In this document: positions 1-12,800 of the stretch, piece by piece
How positions within the stretch are numbered: position 1 is the first letter of the stretch
Layout of the letters: every line of letters starts with the position of its first letter
DNA from: Liolophura sinensis
Lineage: Eukaryota; Mollusca; Polyplacophora; Chitonida; Chitonidae
Direction of reading: 5' to 3'
Assembly: GCF_032854445.1 (NCBI RefSeq)
Contig: NC_088306.1
Location: 12,519,386-12,583,385, forward strand
Length of the DNA stretch: 64,000 nt
Program-made: the position numbers and the translations under genes
Notes under the pieces: model-generated
Databases searched by the model: none
What the model saw: the letters and a program-made list of their open reading frames with translations, nothing else
What the model was told of the DNA's origin: nothing

Positions 1-752
1 TTAAAAATGTGTGCAAAAGAAAAATATCAAAAATATGTTTCATAAGTTAAAACAGGCTTAGGGGCCTTAGGCGCGCTTTTCTCTCACCTCAGATATATCT
101 GCTATGAGAATTGTCTATGTTGTAATTCGCCGCCTTTTCTGTCAACCTTACTCATCTCAGACTTAACGTTAATAGTGCAGCGGCAAGAGTTGTCTATATA
201 TGATGGCGATGATTTACGTGCGAGATGCAATTTCAAGTTAAACATCCTTTCTTCAGGTTCGCATTCCCGTAACCCACCCATCATGCTTGACTGCATAATG
301 AGATTTTATAATTTATAATTACCATCTTACACATTTTCTTTACTGACTGGCCTTGAACTGCAGAGAACACCACATTATATCCGTATACGCCTCACAAAAG
401 CTGACTTCAGTTAGTGTATTTCAAATGTAGCCATCACTAAGACGGATTTATGTACACCTCATTCTTCTACAAATTCGCACATTTTTAGCCTCTATCTGGT
501 TTGTCTCTAGCATGTCAATCGTTTCCATTGCCTTTAGCAAAAACAGGGAACCTTGCTGGCTCAACTGGCAGAGTGTTGGAAGAAATTCTTTCCATGTATA
601 ACATACCTTATATCGGATGAAAGGCAAGCGGTTTCAAGAGATTTTGCTATATGACCAGAACGAGCCGTAGACGTATTCTTACCACCTGGGCCTAGAGAAC
701 AACGGGAAAAAATTTCCCGCCTGAAAAGGCAAACACCGTGAGCACGATCACA
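1..752. other. No feature recognised
   Basis: AT-rich sequence with no supported exon, RNA gene or repeat. It lies past the 3' end of the minus lipase. Confidence 0.5.
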
Positions 753-818
753 TCAAGCTCCCTCAGTGTGGTGTATGACGTCGCTCTCGTCGTTACAGAT
801 CACTTGCCCAGAGCAGAA
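753..818 (-). CDS. Candidate last exon of minus lipase (weak)
   Basis: The minus strand reads FCSGQVICNDESDVIHHTEG, one more residue and a stop at 753-755. It resembles the plus-strand C-terminus ([17 protein letters not shown]) in position and content. However, there is no AG acceptor in frame just upstream, and the final Cys is absent. It may be a decayed exon or chance. Confidence 0.25.
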   Translation of the reverse strand, partial: FCSGQVICNDESDVIHHTEGA

Positions 819-1214
819 TGATCGACGCCCATGTCAGTGTAACATGTGAGATTGCATTAGGCTAAGTTTGAAATTAAAATAGGTCAAGTCTACTGGCATC
901 CTTCTACTCAGTTTTTAACATCACTCAGTACTTTTGATTGATTTATTTGAATGGGGCTTTACGCCGTCTAAGTAATAATAAGTTTTATAATATGCATACG
1001 CCATAATACGTTAAAATATTTATTCGTTCGTGTCAGAGTACCCCTAGGGAAACGTTAGGTACCTTTTCCCCGCCATGTCATATCACGTGTGTTATCTTCC
1101 TGCTAAGAGCGTGAGGCGCAAGATGCTAACTGCTTGGGTGCTGTCGCTGTAATCCCACAATGAATTTCGTGTTATAACCCTTGGCGCGTTACCAGCTCTT
1201 CTCTAACTTAGCTA

Positions 1215-1480
1215 GGGGCCTCCGTAGCTCAGCTGGTTAGCGCGCTAGCGCAACGTAATGACCCGGGAGCCTCTCACCAATGCGGTCGCTATGAGTTCAA
1301 GTCCACCTCATGCTGGCTTCCTCTCTGGCCATACGTGGAATGGTCTGCCAGCAACCTGCAGATAGTCGAGGGTTTCCTCCGGGCTGTGCCCGGTTTACTC
1401 CCACCATAATGCTGGCCACCGTCGTATAAGTGAAATATTCTTGAGTACGGCGTAAAACACCAATCTAATAAATAAATAAA
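1215..1480 (+). mobile_element. Full-length tRNA-derived SINE, family 1
   Basis: The head GGCCTCCGTAGCTCAGCTGG resembles a tRNA box A and GAGTTCAAGTCC a box B, followed by a conserved body and an AATAAATAAATAAA tail. A perfect 13-bp target duplication, TCTAACTTAGCTA, flanks it at 1202-1214 and 1481-1493, so the insertion is young. Confidence 0.92.
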
Positions 1481-2818
1481 TCTAACTTAGCTAACACTAA
1501 CTAATGTTCAGTGACATGTGCTTGGTCAACACCGTTAAGCAGGATTTATATATGCCATTCAGTGGTTAACATTGAACTTTTCGCACAGTTTACGTCACAT
1601 CCGGATTGAACTACAAACAGGGACAAAGAAAATCGATTATTCTGAATGGACGAAATGACATGTTCGGGTAAATACTTCACCTTCCAATATGGAGGCCTCC
1701 TACTCACTAGATTCCCTGATAGTTATAGGGTTGGAATTTGAATAACTACGTGTCATAAGCATCACAAAAATCATTTGCTGACAAGTTTGAATCTGGAAAC
1801 CTTGGTGTTTACGCAAGAAGAGGTTTTCAACTTCTCCTGGCTTTAACTTTTTCTTTCGATAATTCGCTCCTAAAAACCCTAAATTAAAGAAAACTCATCG
1901 GCAGATTCTTGTCTTTCTTGTCTGCCTTTCTTGGAATTTGAGACTAAAAATTTGATGCAGTTAATGGCGTCTTTCCGAAAAGAATATGTAGGTTATAATT
2001 TGAAAGCCAAGAAAATAACAGTTCTCATAAAACATACATACACATTTATTTATTTATTATTTATTTTCATTTTAAATATATTAGGTATACTTATTAAGAC
2101 TTCATGAACTTTTAAACTTCTGCATGGAAATGATCACGTGATCAGCAGCCGGACTGTGATGTCAGCGCACGAGTTCCATGTACTAACTCATCATGTCCAC
2201 ACAATTTTCGACTGAAAAGAAAAGTGAACATGAAATACAAGGGATTTGCATGTCCATGGAAGAAGGCAGAGACAGAAAGGTGAACATATGTATGCGTGTG
2301 TATATTTTAACGTTTAACCCTTTGCGGGGGGTCCTCAAGGTAGATTTGATGATTTTCAGGATTATTTTTGAGGGTATCATTGAGGGTATCATTTGAAGCA
2401 TCTAAAATGGTTTATGTATTCCCCTGGTTAAGTGTGACCATTCGGCAATTATCACACTGTGGTCGCTCCTCTGGTGTTATTCTCTGTGTTGTAAGTCTTT
2501 TTATCATATGTTTCTTAACTGGAACTTTGGTTTCCATACAATACTCATTACCGTAAAGTTCTTAAGACTGGCTTAAGTCAAAACTGTGTGGAATCGGTTT
2601 CTGAGAGATATCCATTTGATTTTTGATAGAATTAAGGTTATCTCCTCTTGTTGAGGGAAGGAAGGAACTTGTTCGTGTCACCAGCATATATGTAGCGAGG
2701 TTTATGTTAATTATGTGTCTGAGTAAGCTAGAACTTAGTGTCACATGGTAACTTCCGGTCCACGTCTTTTTAACGAGTTATTTTTTTATCACAACACTAG
2801 CTACTAAGCGTTGCATAC

Positions 2819-3001
2819 CTAGATCCTCCCGCTTCCGGTCTCACTGTGACGCTGTGCACAGCAAAGTCGTCTGTTGTCCCGAACGCCACAAATCCAGTGA
2901 CACGATTAAATCTTATCTTGACCTGAGAAATGGTTCCAACGTCTTTAGCCACAGACACAACATAGCGTTCAGTTGTCCCCTTTGCTAACTTCTGAGACCC
3001 T
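2819..3001 (-). CDS. Minus lipase exon 7: PLAT domain, second part
   Basis: 183 bp, equal to the paralogous exon. It encodes [20 protein letters not shown] and [14 protein letters not shown]. Donor GTATGC. Confidence 0.85.
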
Positions 3002-6000
3002 CTGAAAATGACAAAGTTGACGATTTTCAAACTTCATGACTGTCGCTTTTGGTTGTTGGTTTGGAGCTTTGCTTCACTTAAACCCTCACTAGACCTCTGG
3101 AGTCTGTGCCACGCCTAGCCTCATCACTAGCCTCATCACTAGTATCCTTGCGCGGACCTATAATCAGCATTCATCAATAAAACTGCGTCAGGTGATCGTT
3201 AGAGTTATGTTGAACATACTTCATATAAACAGAATGCATGCGCATCAAGTATTAATAGTAAGGAAAGTTGAGACAAGATTTTATATTTTCTGACATCACT
3301 TCCTGCCTCCTCACCGTCACAACAGTGACACAATCTACAAATGATGACTGCCATGTTCGGCGAGTGTAGGAAGCTGTAAGAAATATACTGACATCGAGAT
3401 GAACATATTATACAAATTACATATGATGATAAAGTAAATTTCGTATGAATCGACGTATTACACGTTTTATTAGATTTTCCCAACTATTCTAGTCCCAACG
3501 AGCGGAAACTAGAGCTAGCAGACCTTTTTCCAGATTAACACCTCCCCCTGCCCCCCGATAAAAAAGTGGCATACACGCATATTATTAGCGTTCATCATTT
3601 TCTGTTGGAAAGATCATTTATTTATTTGATTGGTGTTTTACGCCGTACTCAAGAATATTTCACTTATACGATGGCGGCCAGCATTATGGTGGGAGGAAAC
3701 CGTGCAGAGCATGGGAGAACCCACGACCATTCGCAAGTTGCTGGAAGACCTTCCCACGTACGGCCGGAGAGGAAAGATTATTTGTTTCATCGCATATAAA
3801 TTTTTAGCTTACCGCAAAAACCTCGTCTCTTCACTTTGTCCTTTGGAGCCAATCAGCGTGACGAAGACATCTCCGTAAGTAATCTCCATGTTTCGACTAG
3901 CCATTCGCAACTCGATGTAATATTCATAGCCTAAAATATAATAGTTTTTTAAATTAACGACTAACCCATATATATGCAACAAAAATGACAACTCCTCTTC
4001 AAAGTATACCTACTTGAAAATTGTACGAAAACTTACAAATAATCCTTTTCACCTCATGTTGTCTGTTTCATTTACAGGCACGTACCACAATACGGGGTCT
4101 TTGGTCTGGTTGCAAGGTAGAATTTGCCCTTGGGCCCTTGACTGTGGGCTGGAAATCCCATCATCGCACATCCGTGACTCCCACATCCCGTACATTTTCC
4201 GGCGCTGAAATCCTCAAAACTGTTACATGGGTGACCGCGAAATGGGCAATGAGACAAGATGGATTCCACATAGAAATCATGCGACCTCCCGTGACTACAG
4301 GAGAGGTCTTTCGACACACCTGAGTAAACAGAGAAGGGAACAAGAGAACTGAATGTTACACATACATCATCATAATTAATGTCTTCGATGAGGCTGCCAC
4401 CTAACATTTTACATGGCCATAACTGCTTTCCCCATATAAGGAATTCCTGTGAAGTGTCATTTACCACAGTTCATCATAGTGCGCAGGGGTCACTAGCCTG
4501 GCGATATCCCCCATTTGGCTCCGATAGGAGCAAACGTCACGTCTAGTGATACCTCATCTGACTCCGTCAGGCCCAGAGATCACGCCTTGCTATACCCCAA
4601 TCTTACCCAGTTAGGTGCAGGGGTTACAAGCCTAGCGATACCCCCATCCGATCCCGCTTGGAGCAGGGGTCACAAGCCTCGCGATGCTCTCATGTGACCT
4701 AGATAGGCGCATGAGACACAAGTCTGGCGATACCCCCAGCTAACTCCGCCACGCGCAGGACATAACGTGGACGAAAGCAAACTTATTGTGTGGCTGCTGG
4801 TTACACTGTGAATTGTCCATGTTTAAATTACTGCATTCCTGGCTACATTGTACCCTTAAAAAACAATGCCGTGATCTCTCTCGGAGTGTTCATTTCACTG
4901 TGTGCACTGCATTAATTTTCAACATGGCAAGTGCAAGTCATCTATACCTACTAATCATAATTCATTCTGCATACTTTATGAATATACCTGACAGTCCTCC
5001 ATGTAAGATGTCGCCGATTGCACTTCCCAACGGGTCCTGGGAACATCCCGGCTGATGCTGACCGCCATTTGGGTAGAAGTCCACGTGACCTGCCGGGTTT
5101 GCTAATCCGAAGCCTTGATGAAAAAACGTCATCTTGTACAATATAATGCAATAAACTTAAATATCTTGAATACGTAACACCAACTGCGCACACAAGCCTC
5201 GCGTGTTGCCATTCACGAGAACCATGGAAATGTCACTGTCTCGTTTTGTGAGAAACGTTCAGGTTTTTTTATTCATTTAAATAGTGTCAAGAATATCCCC
5301 CCAAACACCCCCACACCCTGAAGGAATCAATTGTGCCCAACAAAATGAGACAACGTTAAACCCCAAGCATCCAAGCATGCATATATATTGAGACAATAAC
5401 GGAGAGGAAGCAATTTCTTTTGCGTCACAACAGTGGTCTAGAGATACATCAAAGAGCAATTATGAAACAAATTATCATACTCTACATTTGTTTGATTAAA
5501 TAACTAATGAAATCCATATCATCTTTGTTTCTTGGCTCGTTCATACAAGGCACATTCTCTCAATTGACAGCAGACACCATATCTGACAATCTTTCAAAAA
5601 ATAACCTCCAAGCATCTACCGCATTCTTCCACTCGATATGTTATCGGCAACAGCAACAACCCAACTTCACTTTCAGGCAACGACTTACGAACTCACAACC
5701 ACAGAGCCACTAAAGCACACAATTCTGTGCGGCTCATCCTTTCCAAATTGTCATTTAATGATTTGTTTCCATGCAGACAGAACTCTAACTTCATATTATG
5801 TGGACACAGACCCCCATTACAACTTCCGTTTTTCGGTAGGGACGATTGTAGTTCTGTGAATTTTAGGGTATAAAGTCTTTTTTTTGCTCCCAGGCGTCCA
5901 TCTTTGGTGCACAGGTGCATGCTTGGTATTAAAATGCTGGAAACTGTCTAAACTTTGAGGAGGTATGAGCTTTATTGATGAAAGTTTGAAATTCTGGGCG

Positions 6001-8409
6001 AGAGGACACAAGGTGTGAGGTAGTGATGAGGCTGCGAGTGACGTCCCCTTGGCGTTGCTAGGCACGCCTCCCAGCTGCCGGCATGGAAAGGTCCAGATTT
6101 TGACGGTCAACCTATGTCAAGATTTTTATGGCTTCTTTCTCACAGGCTGGGACAGGTATGCACCAAAGCTTATTGGCCACGGAATGTTTGGGACTGAGCT
6201 ACAACGCTAGACGTTAACATTGTCGCTTATGGAAAATTAATGGGGGTCCGAGGCCATGTAAATAAAAGAGCTCTTCCCAATTGTGTGGGAATGTTTGGTT
6301 TTGTAGTATAGATTAAACCAGATTCTAAAACTTTTAATGCCAGTGTCATCATCGTATGTAACATATTAAACTTCATTCCAGAATTAAGTTATTAAGTGCA
6401 TGGCTTAAAGCTTTATACATTTTCACCAACCGGCCCATGGTACTGATAATAATGCACGTATGTGTTACCTTGTAATCCAACAAATGGCGTTCCGTCCGAG
6501 TGAATGACGTCCACGAAATGAGCATCCGACGGGTCTAGAATAATGGATTTGTCTTTTCCTTTAAAGTTGGGCTCGGCAGGGTCCAACCCTTGAACGCAAA
6601 TGAAATGGAAATAGCCGTTAAACTATCACAGTCATTTGATAGCCAGAGATTTGTATCCAAGCAAAAACATTCTAGAAGCGTGCACCACACGACAGAGTTT
6701 GATGATTAACACCCAACAGATGAAACTGTCAATAATTCATAAATTAATATGCACATTTTTTCTGGCAGTCTGGGTAATAAAGTTATCTATGCTTACAAAC
6801 AACACGTGATCATCGAGGCCGTGTGGTTTTGTCTATCTCACCAATCAGTTATGACTTTCGGCAAATGAAATTAAGACAAGTAAAAATACCGCACAGAATA
6901 AAACTTCAGCGCTCTACGAATTCAGATATCGTGTCAGGGTGTTTGCTGATCTCCATATCGATGTTAGATATTATGTCAGTGCGCTTCATTTCCTGACGAT
7001 AATATCAACTGATAACAACGCCTACCTGATATACGTCCAACTTTGCCCAGCTTTGACCCCACGTAGCCTGCCAGGTGAGCCCCAAGACTGTGACCAATCA
7101 GATGAACGTTGTCATATGGGTGGGAGTGGTGTTGCTCCAAGTGTTTCAATAGGTTAACCAACTCCATGGCAACAACATACAGATTGGCTGTAGCGTCGTC
7201 GTACAGTTTTGCAGCACCTTTCGCCCAGTCTACCAATATCACATTATAATCACCCTAGTAAACAAAATATATCAGGGAACTTGAGGTTGTATTTCCGATC
7301 TACCTTGTTCATTTACCACAAAACAACCTAATATATAAGCACTTCAACACTAGAATCTTTACCATAACTATATATAATGCACCCTAAACCTCTTACTGCT
7401 TTTGTATACCATTATACTTGACACACAGTCAGGCAAGCCTATAAGATTTTCGGCAATTGCTACTGTTTGTACAACCGGTGAGGTAGCAGCTCCCCTTCGG
7501 GTAGTTTCGGGGTAAGTGGTAGATTTTTGGGTGTATTGTTGTTTGTATGCTTGGGGCATAAGTCTCGCTATATTATAACTGTTTCTTGTGCCTCAGGGGT
7601 TTCTTTTAACAGCAGAGCGGTTTTTAAGGCGACATATCTGTCGTGTTGCCACGAAATACCATGTCAGGGAGATCGGATATGCGACCCATAGTGCATTGAC
7701 ACCGACGATACCACTGTTATGTTATCGAAAATTAGATGTCTGAGTCCTGCTCGTATTTAACAAGAGTAGAGGTCTTTAAAACACATTTTAAAAGCTACTA
7801 AAAAGAACTAAGGTGTTGCGTAAATGTGTTCATTAAATGTAAAACCTTTGATTAGGAATATCAATGTGTAGCTTAACTGCACACCACAGCTTGGTGTACC
7901 TATCTGTTTAGCAAATTGTGTGCCTCTAAATTACACATCATGTTTACATTACGAGCTACACAAAAAGTGTACAGGACAATACACATTTCATTTCTAGAGT
8001 TAAGGCGAAAATCGTCTTCGGACCACTCCCTACTCACCTTTTTCAGCAGAGCGTCCTTCATTTGTACGACCCATTTGGCCGCGGAGTTCTGTGAGTAGCC
8101 GTGTATAACGAATATGGTCGATTTGGAGGCCTGAAAGTGGGCCTTGGTAATAGATTGTGGGTTAGAGGGACTAATGACTGCGCCGTGCGGCTTGGAATGT
8201 GAGAACAGGTGGAAACTGGTACCAATGTCAGTCGGAGAATTGGGCAAATTCATTCCCTGAAAGTGGCCTTCGTTTGAAAAGCAGCCAAGATTCCCATAGC
8301 AACGGTTTTCCCTCTTTGTGTCCCTTACGTTCAGGTTTGACTGAGAACAGACGACATTTTGGATTAGGAGACCTGCGACGAAAATCGCTACGCACAGGGA
8401 TCCAGTCAT
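2819..8409 (-). CDS. Secreted pancreatic-lipase-like triacylglycerol lipase with PLAT domain (minus-strand copy)
   Basis: Seven coding exons read right to left: 8409-8038, 7254-7026, 6588-6469, 5113-4988, 4319-4086, 3930-3813 and 3001-2819, all with GT-AG borders. The predicted enzyme hydrolyses acylglycerol esters outside the cell. Seen: an N-terminal hydrophobic signal peptide ([15 protein letters not shown]), CYGNLGCF and VIHGY at the N-lobe, [15 protein letters not shown] holding the nucleophile Ser, GLDPAEP with the catalytic Asp, [23 protein letters not shown], and CSHGRSH with the catalytic His. The lid loop between its two Cys spans about 25 residues, as long as in classical pancreatic lipase, so it is not a mini-lid phospholipase. 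The last two exons encode a PLAT/lipoxygenase-like beta-sandwich. It is a paralogue of the plus-strand gene at 9627-19265, sharing five exact exon lengths, and the two are divergently transcribed. The final exon with the C-terminal Cys region is not securely found (a candidate lies near 753-818). Family call is firm; substrate is inference. Confidence 0.9.
3620..3770 (-). mobile_element. 5'-truncated SINE, family 1
   Basis: Minus orientation: the tail comes first, then the body ends mid-element. A 13-bp duplication, GGAAAGATCATTT / GGAAAGATTATTT, flanks it. It sits in the intron 42 bp from a lipase exon. Confidence 0.85.
3813..3930 (-). CDS. Minus lipase exon 6: PLAT domain, first part
   Basis: Encodes [13 protein letters not shown] and [20 protein letters not shown], typical PLAT strands. 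It is one codon longer than the plus copy. A SINE (3620-3770) ends only 42 bp past its GTAAGC donor. Confidence 0.85.
4086..4319 (-). CDS. Minus lipase exon 5: catalytic histidine and Cys-rich segment
   Basis: 234 bp, equal to the paralogous exon. [14 protein letters not shown] carries the catalytic His in the C-x-H position. It is followed by [25 protein letters not shown] and [15 protein letters not shown], which lead to the domain linker. Confidence 0.9.
4480..4765. repeat. Degenerate tandem repeat, about 46-bp unit
   Basis: About six copies of a unit with GGGTCACAAGCCTCGCGATA and CCCATCTGACTCCG, well diverged. In an intron of the minus lipase. Confidence 0.7.
4988..5113 (-). CDS. Minus lipase exon 4: start of lid
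   Basis: 126 bp, equal to the paralogous exon. It encodes [17 protein letters not shown] and [19 protein letters not shown], the first half of the lid loop, before a GTATAT donor. Confidence 0.87.
5285..5400 (+). mobile_element. Second SINE family, tail remnant
   Basis: Contains ACAACGTTAAACCCCAAGCA, matching the family's 3' end. The rest is not recognisable. Confidence 0.35.
6469..6588 (-). CDS. Minus lipase exon 3: catalytic aspartate
   Basis: 120 bp, equal to the paralogous exon. It reads [11 protein letters not shown] then [20 protein letters not shown]. The Asp of GLDPAEP is the expected catalytic acid. Acceptor AAG and donor GTAACA. Confidence 0.85.
7026..7254 (-). CDS. Minus lipase exon 2: nucleophile elbow
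   Basis: 229 bp, the same length as the plus-strand exon. It opens [14 protein letters not shown], carries [10 protein letters not shown] with the catalytic Ser, and ends GKVGRIS before a GTAGGC donor. Confidence 0.9.
8038..8409 (-). CDS. Minus lipase exon 1: signal peptide and start of lipase domain
   Basis: ATG at 8409 opens 124 codons ending KDALLKK at a GTGAGT donor. It holds the signal peptide, CYGNLGCF and the [10 protein letters not shown] strand (oxyanion-hole region). The plus paralogue splits this same stretch into two exons. Confidence 0.88.
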
Positions 8410-9626
8410 CGTAAGCTTCTAGCCGGGCGACGTGATCGTTATTTACACTTCTAACCAATCTAAATGTGGCCACTCCACAGGGAACTCAGGACTTACAAAT
8501 GGCTGGCGTTTTATCTGTAACCTTGATGAACAGATAAAAAGCAGACCTGAACAACTATGGGAGTCTGTTGTGAAATTGTCACGAGAATTATATTTAGAGT
8601 CGATGGAAAAAACCGTGAAAAGATGTCAGTGCCTCATTTGTCGAAGTGAAAGCTACCATAGCTCCTTCATAGCTGGAGCTGTGTCACTCAACGGCCCGTT
8701 ATGGTGAATATATTAGGGAGCGTGGTCTGATTGATTGATTGATTGATTGATTGATGGTAGATGTTATAATATTTCGGTTAAAAGCACGAAAAAGAACAGC
8801 AATATGTTAAGAGAAGAAAAAGAATAATGGAATGCTTATGGCTTAGTGGGACTGCGGCAATACTGCAACCATATCGTGGCGAGAACGTGTTTAAACTAAT
8901 AAACAAATAACATAAGCTCAGTTATTTCAGAAACAGAGTGGAAGCGGTGTTGAATAGGTACAGTCTTAGCTTTTGTTCTGTCGTGCGTGGTAACTATATA
9001 AATCAACTTGTAATCCGGAATTTGTAGGAGGCCATTGGATACTCTGTGTTAGACAAATGCCGCGTCACCCGTATAGCAGAAGTTCATATGGCTGAAAGGC
9101 AAAACAAGGGTTGCGCCTGACTCATTAACAGTAATAACGCTTTCAGTTTTCACAATGTTTCAATGTTTACTTTGAATTTTGATATCTCAGTTATGCAACA
9201 TCACAAGATTTAATAGGTACAGCTTTATGTGTGATACTTTATCGCTTCATATATACATTTGCTCTAGTGTTGTCTTTTCTTTTAAACCAGAAGAGAGTAA
9301 AAGAAGAAAAAGTACGGTAGTTGCTTTTGTATGAATTTAGACCGTGGATTGTACTAGATAATCTTCCCACCTCTATGTCACGAAGAATTTACCGGTTAAG
9401 TGACATTTGCCGTTCTCAACAGTGAAAAATCCTGTCTTATCAGTAAGGCTACATATGGAAGCATAGGCAATAACGCATTCATGTCTAAAAGACCGGTAAT
9501 CTTATCTTTCTCCGTAGCCGATTTGTTCGTAGGCGTAATAGAAGGGTAGCTTTGGGTTCTCAGTTTTTTTTTACAACTCCTCGGGCCATACACATCGCAG
9601 TTCGATTTCGGCGAGTCTGAACCAAC
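8410..9626. promoter_or_regulatory. Shared upstream region of the divergent lipases
   Basis: 1.2 kb between the two start codons, so it should hold both promoters. I see no convincing TATA box or repeated motif. It contains a short GATT microsatellite near 8728-8755. The promoter role rests on position only. Confidence 0.45.
8728..8755. repeat. GATT microsatellite
   Basis: About six perfect GATT units between the two lipase genes. Confidence 0.8.
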
Positions 9627-9840
9627 ATGGCGTCGTTACCATCATTGACGCTCCTGTCGCTCTGTGTACTGCTCCTATGGCCCGAGAACCAAGCCGCTCC
9701 CACTTCTGTGTGTTATGGAGACTTGGGCTGTTTCACCACGGAAGGTCATTTCAAACACTTCGTTCTTCCAATGCGACCGAGCGATATAAGGACGACGTTT
9801 TACGCCTACACACGTGGCCACCACTCCGAAATTGAAGCTG
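9627..9840 (+). CDS. Plus lipase exon 1: signal peptide
   Basis: The ATG at 9627 begins a clear signal peptide followed by [14 protein letters not shown]. The nearby GT at 9845 would shift the frame. The in-frame junction is after GAAGCTG at 9840, using GCAAGT as a GC-type donor. Confidence 0.85.
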
Positions 9841-12800
9841 GCAAGTGAAACCTTTTTCATCTCGTTGATGCCTTTTTCATTCCCCCCCCCCCAAATTTGT
9901 GAAAGTTAAAAGATGTAACGTCATATATGTGTTACCGTATCTTTTGCCGATTTTTTGTTTTGTTTCTCACAATATTTAGCTGTGTAGCAAATATACAGAA
10001 AAGAACAAAAGCGTAAACCCATAGATAGACCTGTTTGAATCGAGCTTATGGAGAAAAAATCCCAAGGCTACTTCGTCATTGTAAAGGGATTGTATAGAGA
10101 TTGCATAGAGTGCGGCATGGCCACTTCGTCATTGTAAAGAGATTGTATAGAGTGCGGCATGGCCACTTCGTCATTGTATAGACATTGTATAGAGTGCGGC
10201 ATGGCCACTTCGTCATTGTATAGACATACCATCCTTATTTACAGGACACTCAGCCGGATTAGAATCAGCCCATTTCAGCCATGCGAGGCAAACAATAATG
10301 ATCGTTCACGGATATATGAACAACATTACGACGTCATGGCTGACCGAAATGAGGAACGCTCTACTTAGTGAGGTATTCTTTTCTTTATCTGTATCGACAG
10401 CTCTTTTGATTGATTTATTTATTTATTCGATTGGTGTTTTACGCCGTACCTTAAGAATATTTCACTTATACGACGGCGGCCAGAATTATGGTGGGAGGAA
10501 ACCGGGCACAGCCCGGGGAAAGCCCAAGGCCATCCGCCGGTAGCTGGCAGCCCTTCCCACGTACGGTCGGAGAGGAAGCCAGCATGAGCTGGACTTGACT
10601 GCCCTTTGAACAGAGTCCAAAATCGCACACAACATACTGATATACACGTACTTTAATCTACGCGGTTCTGTCTTTTGTCAAAGAATTTAAATTATACAAC
10701 CTATCACTCAGTTTATCAATACAGAAATCAACTGATGATTTAAATAATAAGCTGATCAAAAAAGCAATATTAAAACAGGAATCAAGCAACTGATCAACAC
10801 TGCATCTAACTTTGAATCTCGACAAAGATTAAAGATTGTCTTCAATATACGATCTGTGGAAGAATCTGTGAGACGGTCCGTCAGTCAGCCAGTTCATTAT
10901 TCTGTGAACTAATTAACCAAGCTTCATTGCAGGGTGACTACAATGTAATCGTGGTTGACTGGGGGCATGGTGCTAAAACAGGTTACAATGTGGCGGCGGC
11001 AAACACCATAGTAGTCGGGGCGGAAATCGCTCATATCCTCAAGTACCTTCATGACCACTTCCATATGAATTATGGGAAAGTACATCTGATTGGTCACAGC
11101 CTGGGCGCACAGGCGTGTGGCTACGCGGGCTCCAAGATTCACGGACTCGGGCGCATTAGCGGTGAGATGATTGCATAACGGATTGTCCTTCAAGCTTCCA
11201 AAATGTATGGTGACTTCTCCCTAAGTACATCCTTCTGGTCATTTTAATGAGATGTGTTTATTCCCGAATTTGAGGGCAGGGGCCGAATGAGGTAAAGTAG
11301 GGTTCATAAACTGGGAGAAAGCATGCATAAGGTATAAGCCATGTTGAATGTAGTGGAGCATGTTTCTCACAATATTTAGCTGTGTAGCAAATATACAGAA
11401 AAGAACAAAAGCGTAAACCCATTAGATAGACTTGTTTGAATCGAGCTTATGGAGAAAAAATCACAAGGCTACTTCGTTATTGTAAAGAGATTGTATAGAG
11501 ATTGTATAGAGTGCTGCATGGCCACTTCGTCATTGTAAAGAGATTGTATAGAGTGCGGCATGGCCACTTCGCCATTGTAAAGAGATTGTATAGAGTGCGG
11601 CATGGCCACTTCGCCATTGTATAGACATTGTATATAGTGCGGTATGGCCACTTCGTCATTGTATAGAGTCTGACATGGTCACTTGTCATTGTATAGACAT
11701 TGTATAGAGTGCGGTAAAGAGTGCGGCATGGCCACTTCGTCATTGTATAGACATTGTATAGATGACCACTTCGTCATTGTATAGAGTGTGACATGGCCAC
11801 ATCGTCATTGTGTATAGAGAACGTACCATGCTAAAGAGAAATAAAGAATTTTGACCAGAGTTGTTCAAATTGTAACTGACAACTCTAACCATTAAAGTTT
11901 CACTGCCAGTAATTTACTTAGAGATGTTGCCGGACAGGTCTTTGCTTTTATTCTATCAACCGACTGAATTGTTGTTTTGGGATGTCATTTCCAGGTCTGG
12001 ATCCGGCGCAGCCGTTCTTTGAGGATCACGACGCCACGGTCAGACTCGATCCTTCCGATGCCAATTTTGTTGACGTCATTCACACTGATGCTACCAAGTT
12101 TATCGGCATTGAAGGTAGGCTAACGTGGAGAGAATAAGAATGGGACAGTTTGCCCGGAAAACTACCATTATCACATGCTTCATCTTTGCTTTTCTGGGCA
12201 ATATACACACATGTTCTCTCTTCCAACACCCTTTTTATACTATTAGTGTATAAAAATTCCATTTAAAATCTTTAACAGCAAGAAATTTAACTTCTTTTAC
12301 TTCTTGCATTTATAGGGTTTTGGCTTTAAAATATTTTACCTTGCTTGATAAAAGCCAAACACTAAAATTAAAATTAAGTTACAAATAAGAAGCAAGTTAC
12401 AAATAAAAAATAAGAAATAAAAGGAGCTAATAGTTTCTCAAAGCTGTGTATATCAGTTGTTATCATTTTTTCATATTTAACAACAAACAGATTCCCCTGG
12501 GAAGTGGAAACTTTCTTATCGGTTAATGACCGAATTAGATCCAGTTACTTTCATCATTTAACCGGACGCCTGATTCGAATAGGCCTACATGACAGATGGC
12601 CTGTCAGCCTTTCAAACGATGGGTCTGACACAGTACTTCCCAGCTCCTGTCTGGATCTTTCACTGGTCTGACAAGTCTGGTACTACTTTCATTCTCAATC
12701 TTCACTCAATCTTCACTCAATCTTTACACTCTCTGGTTTATCGAATGAATTCCAAGCGATTTTGTTTAAGTGTATAATAAAGATTCTGTTGACGTTACAG

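Noticed and set aside
1215-1290. tRNA gene at the SINE head
   Set aside because: Boxes A and B are present, but no cloverleaf or acceptor stem forms and the same head recurs in other SINE copies.
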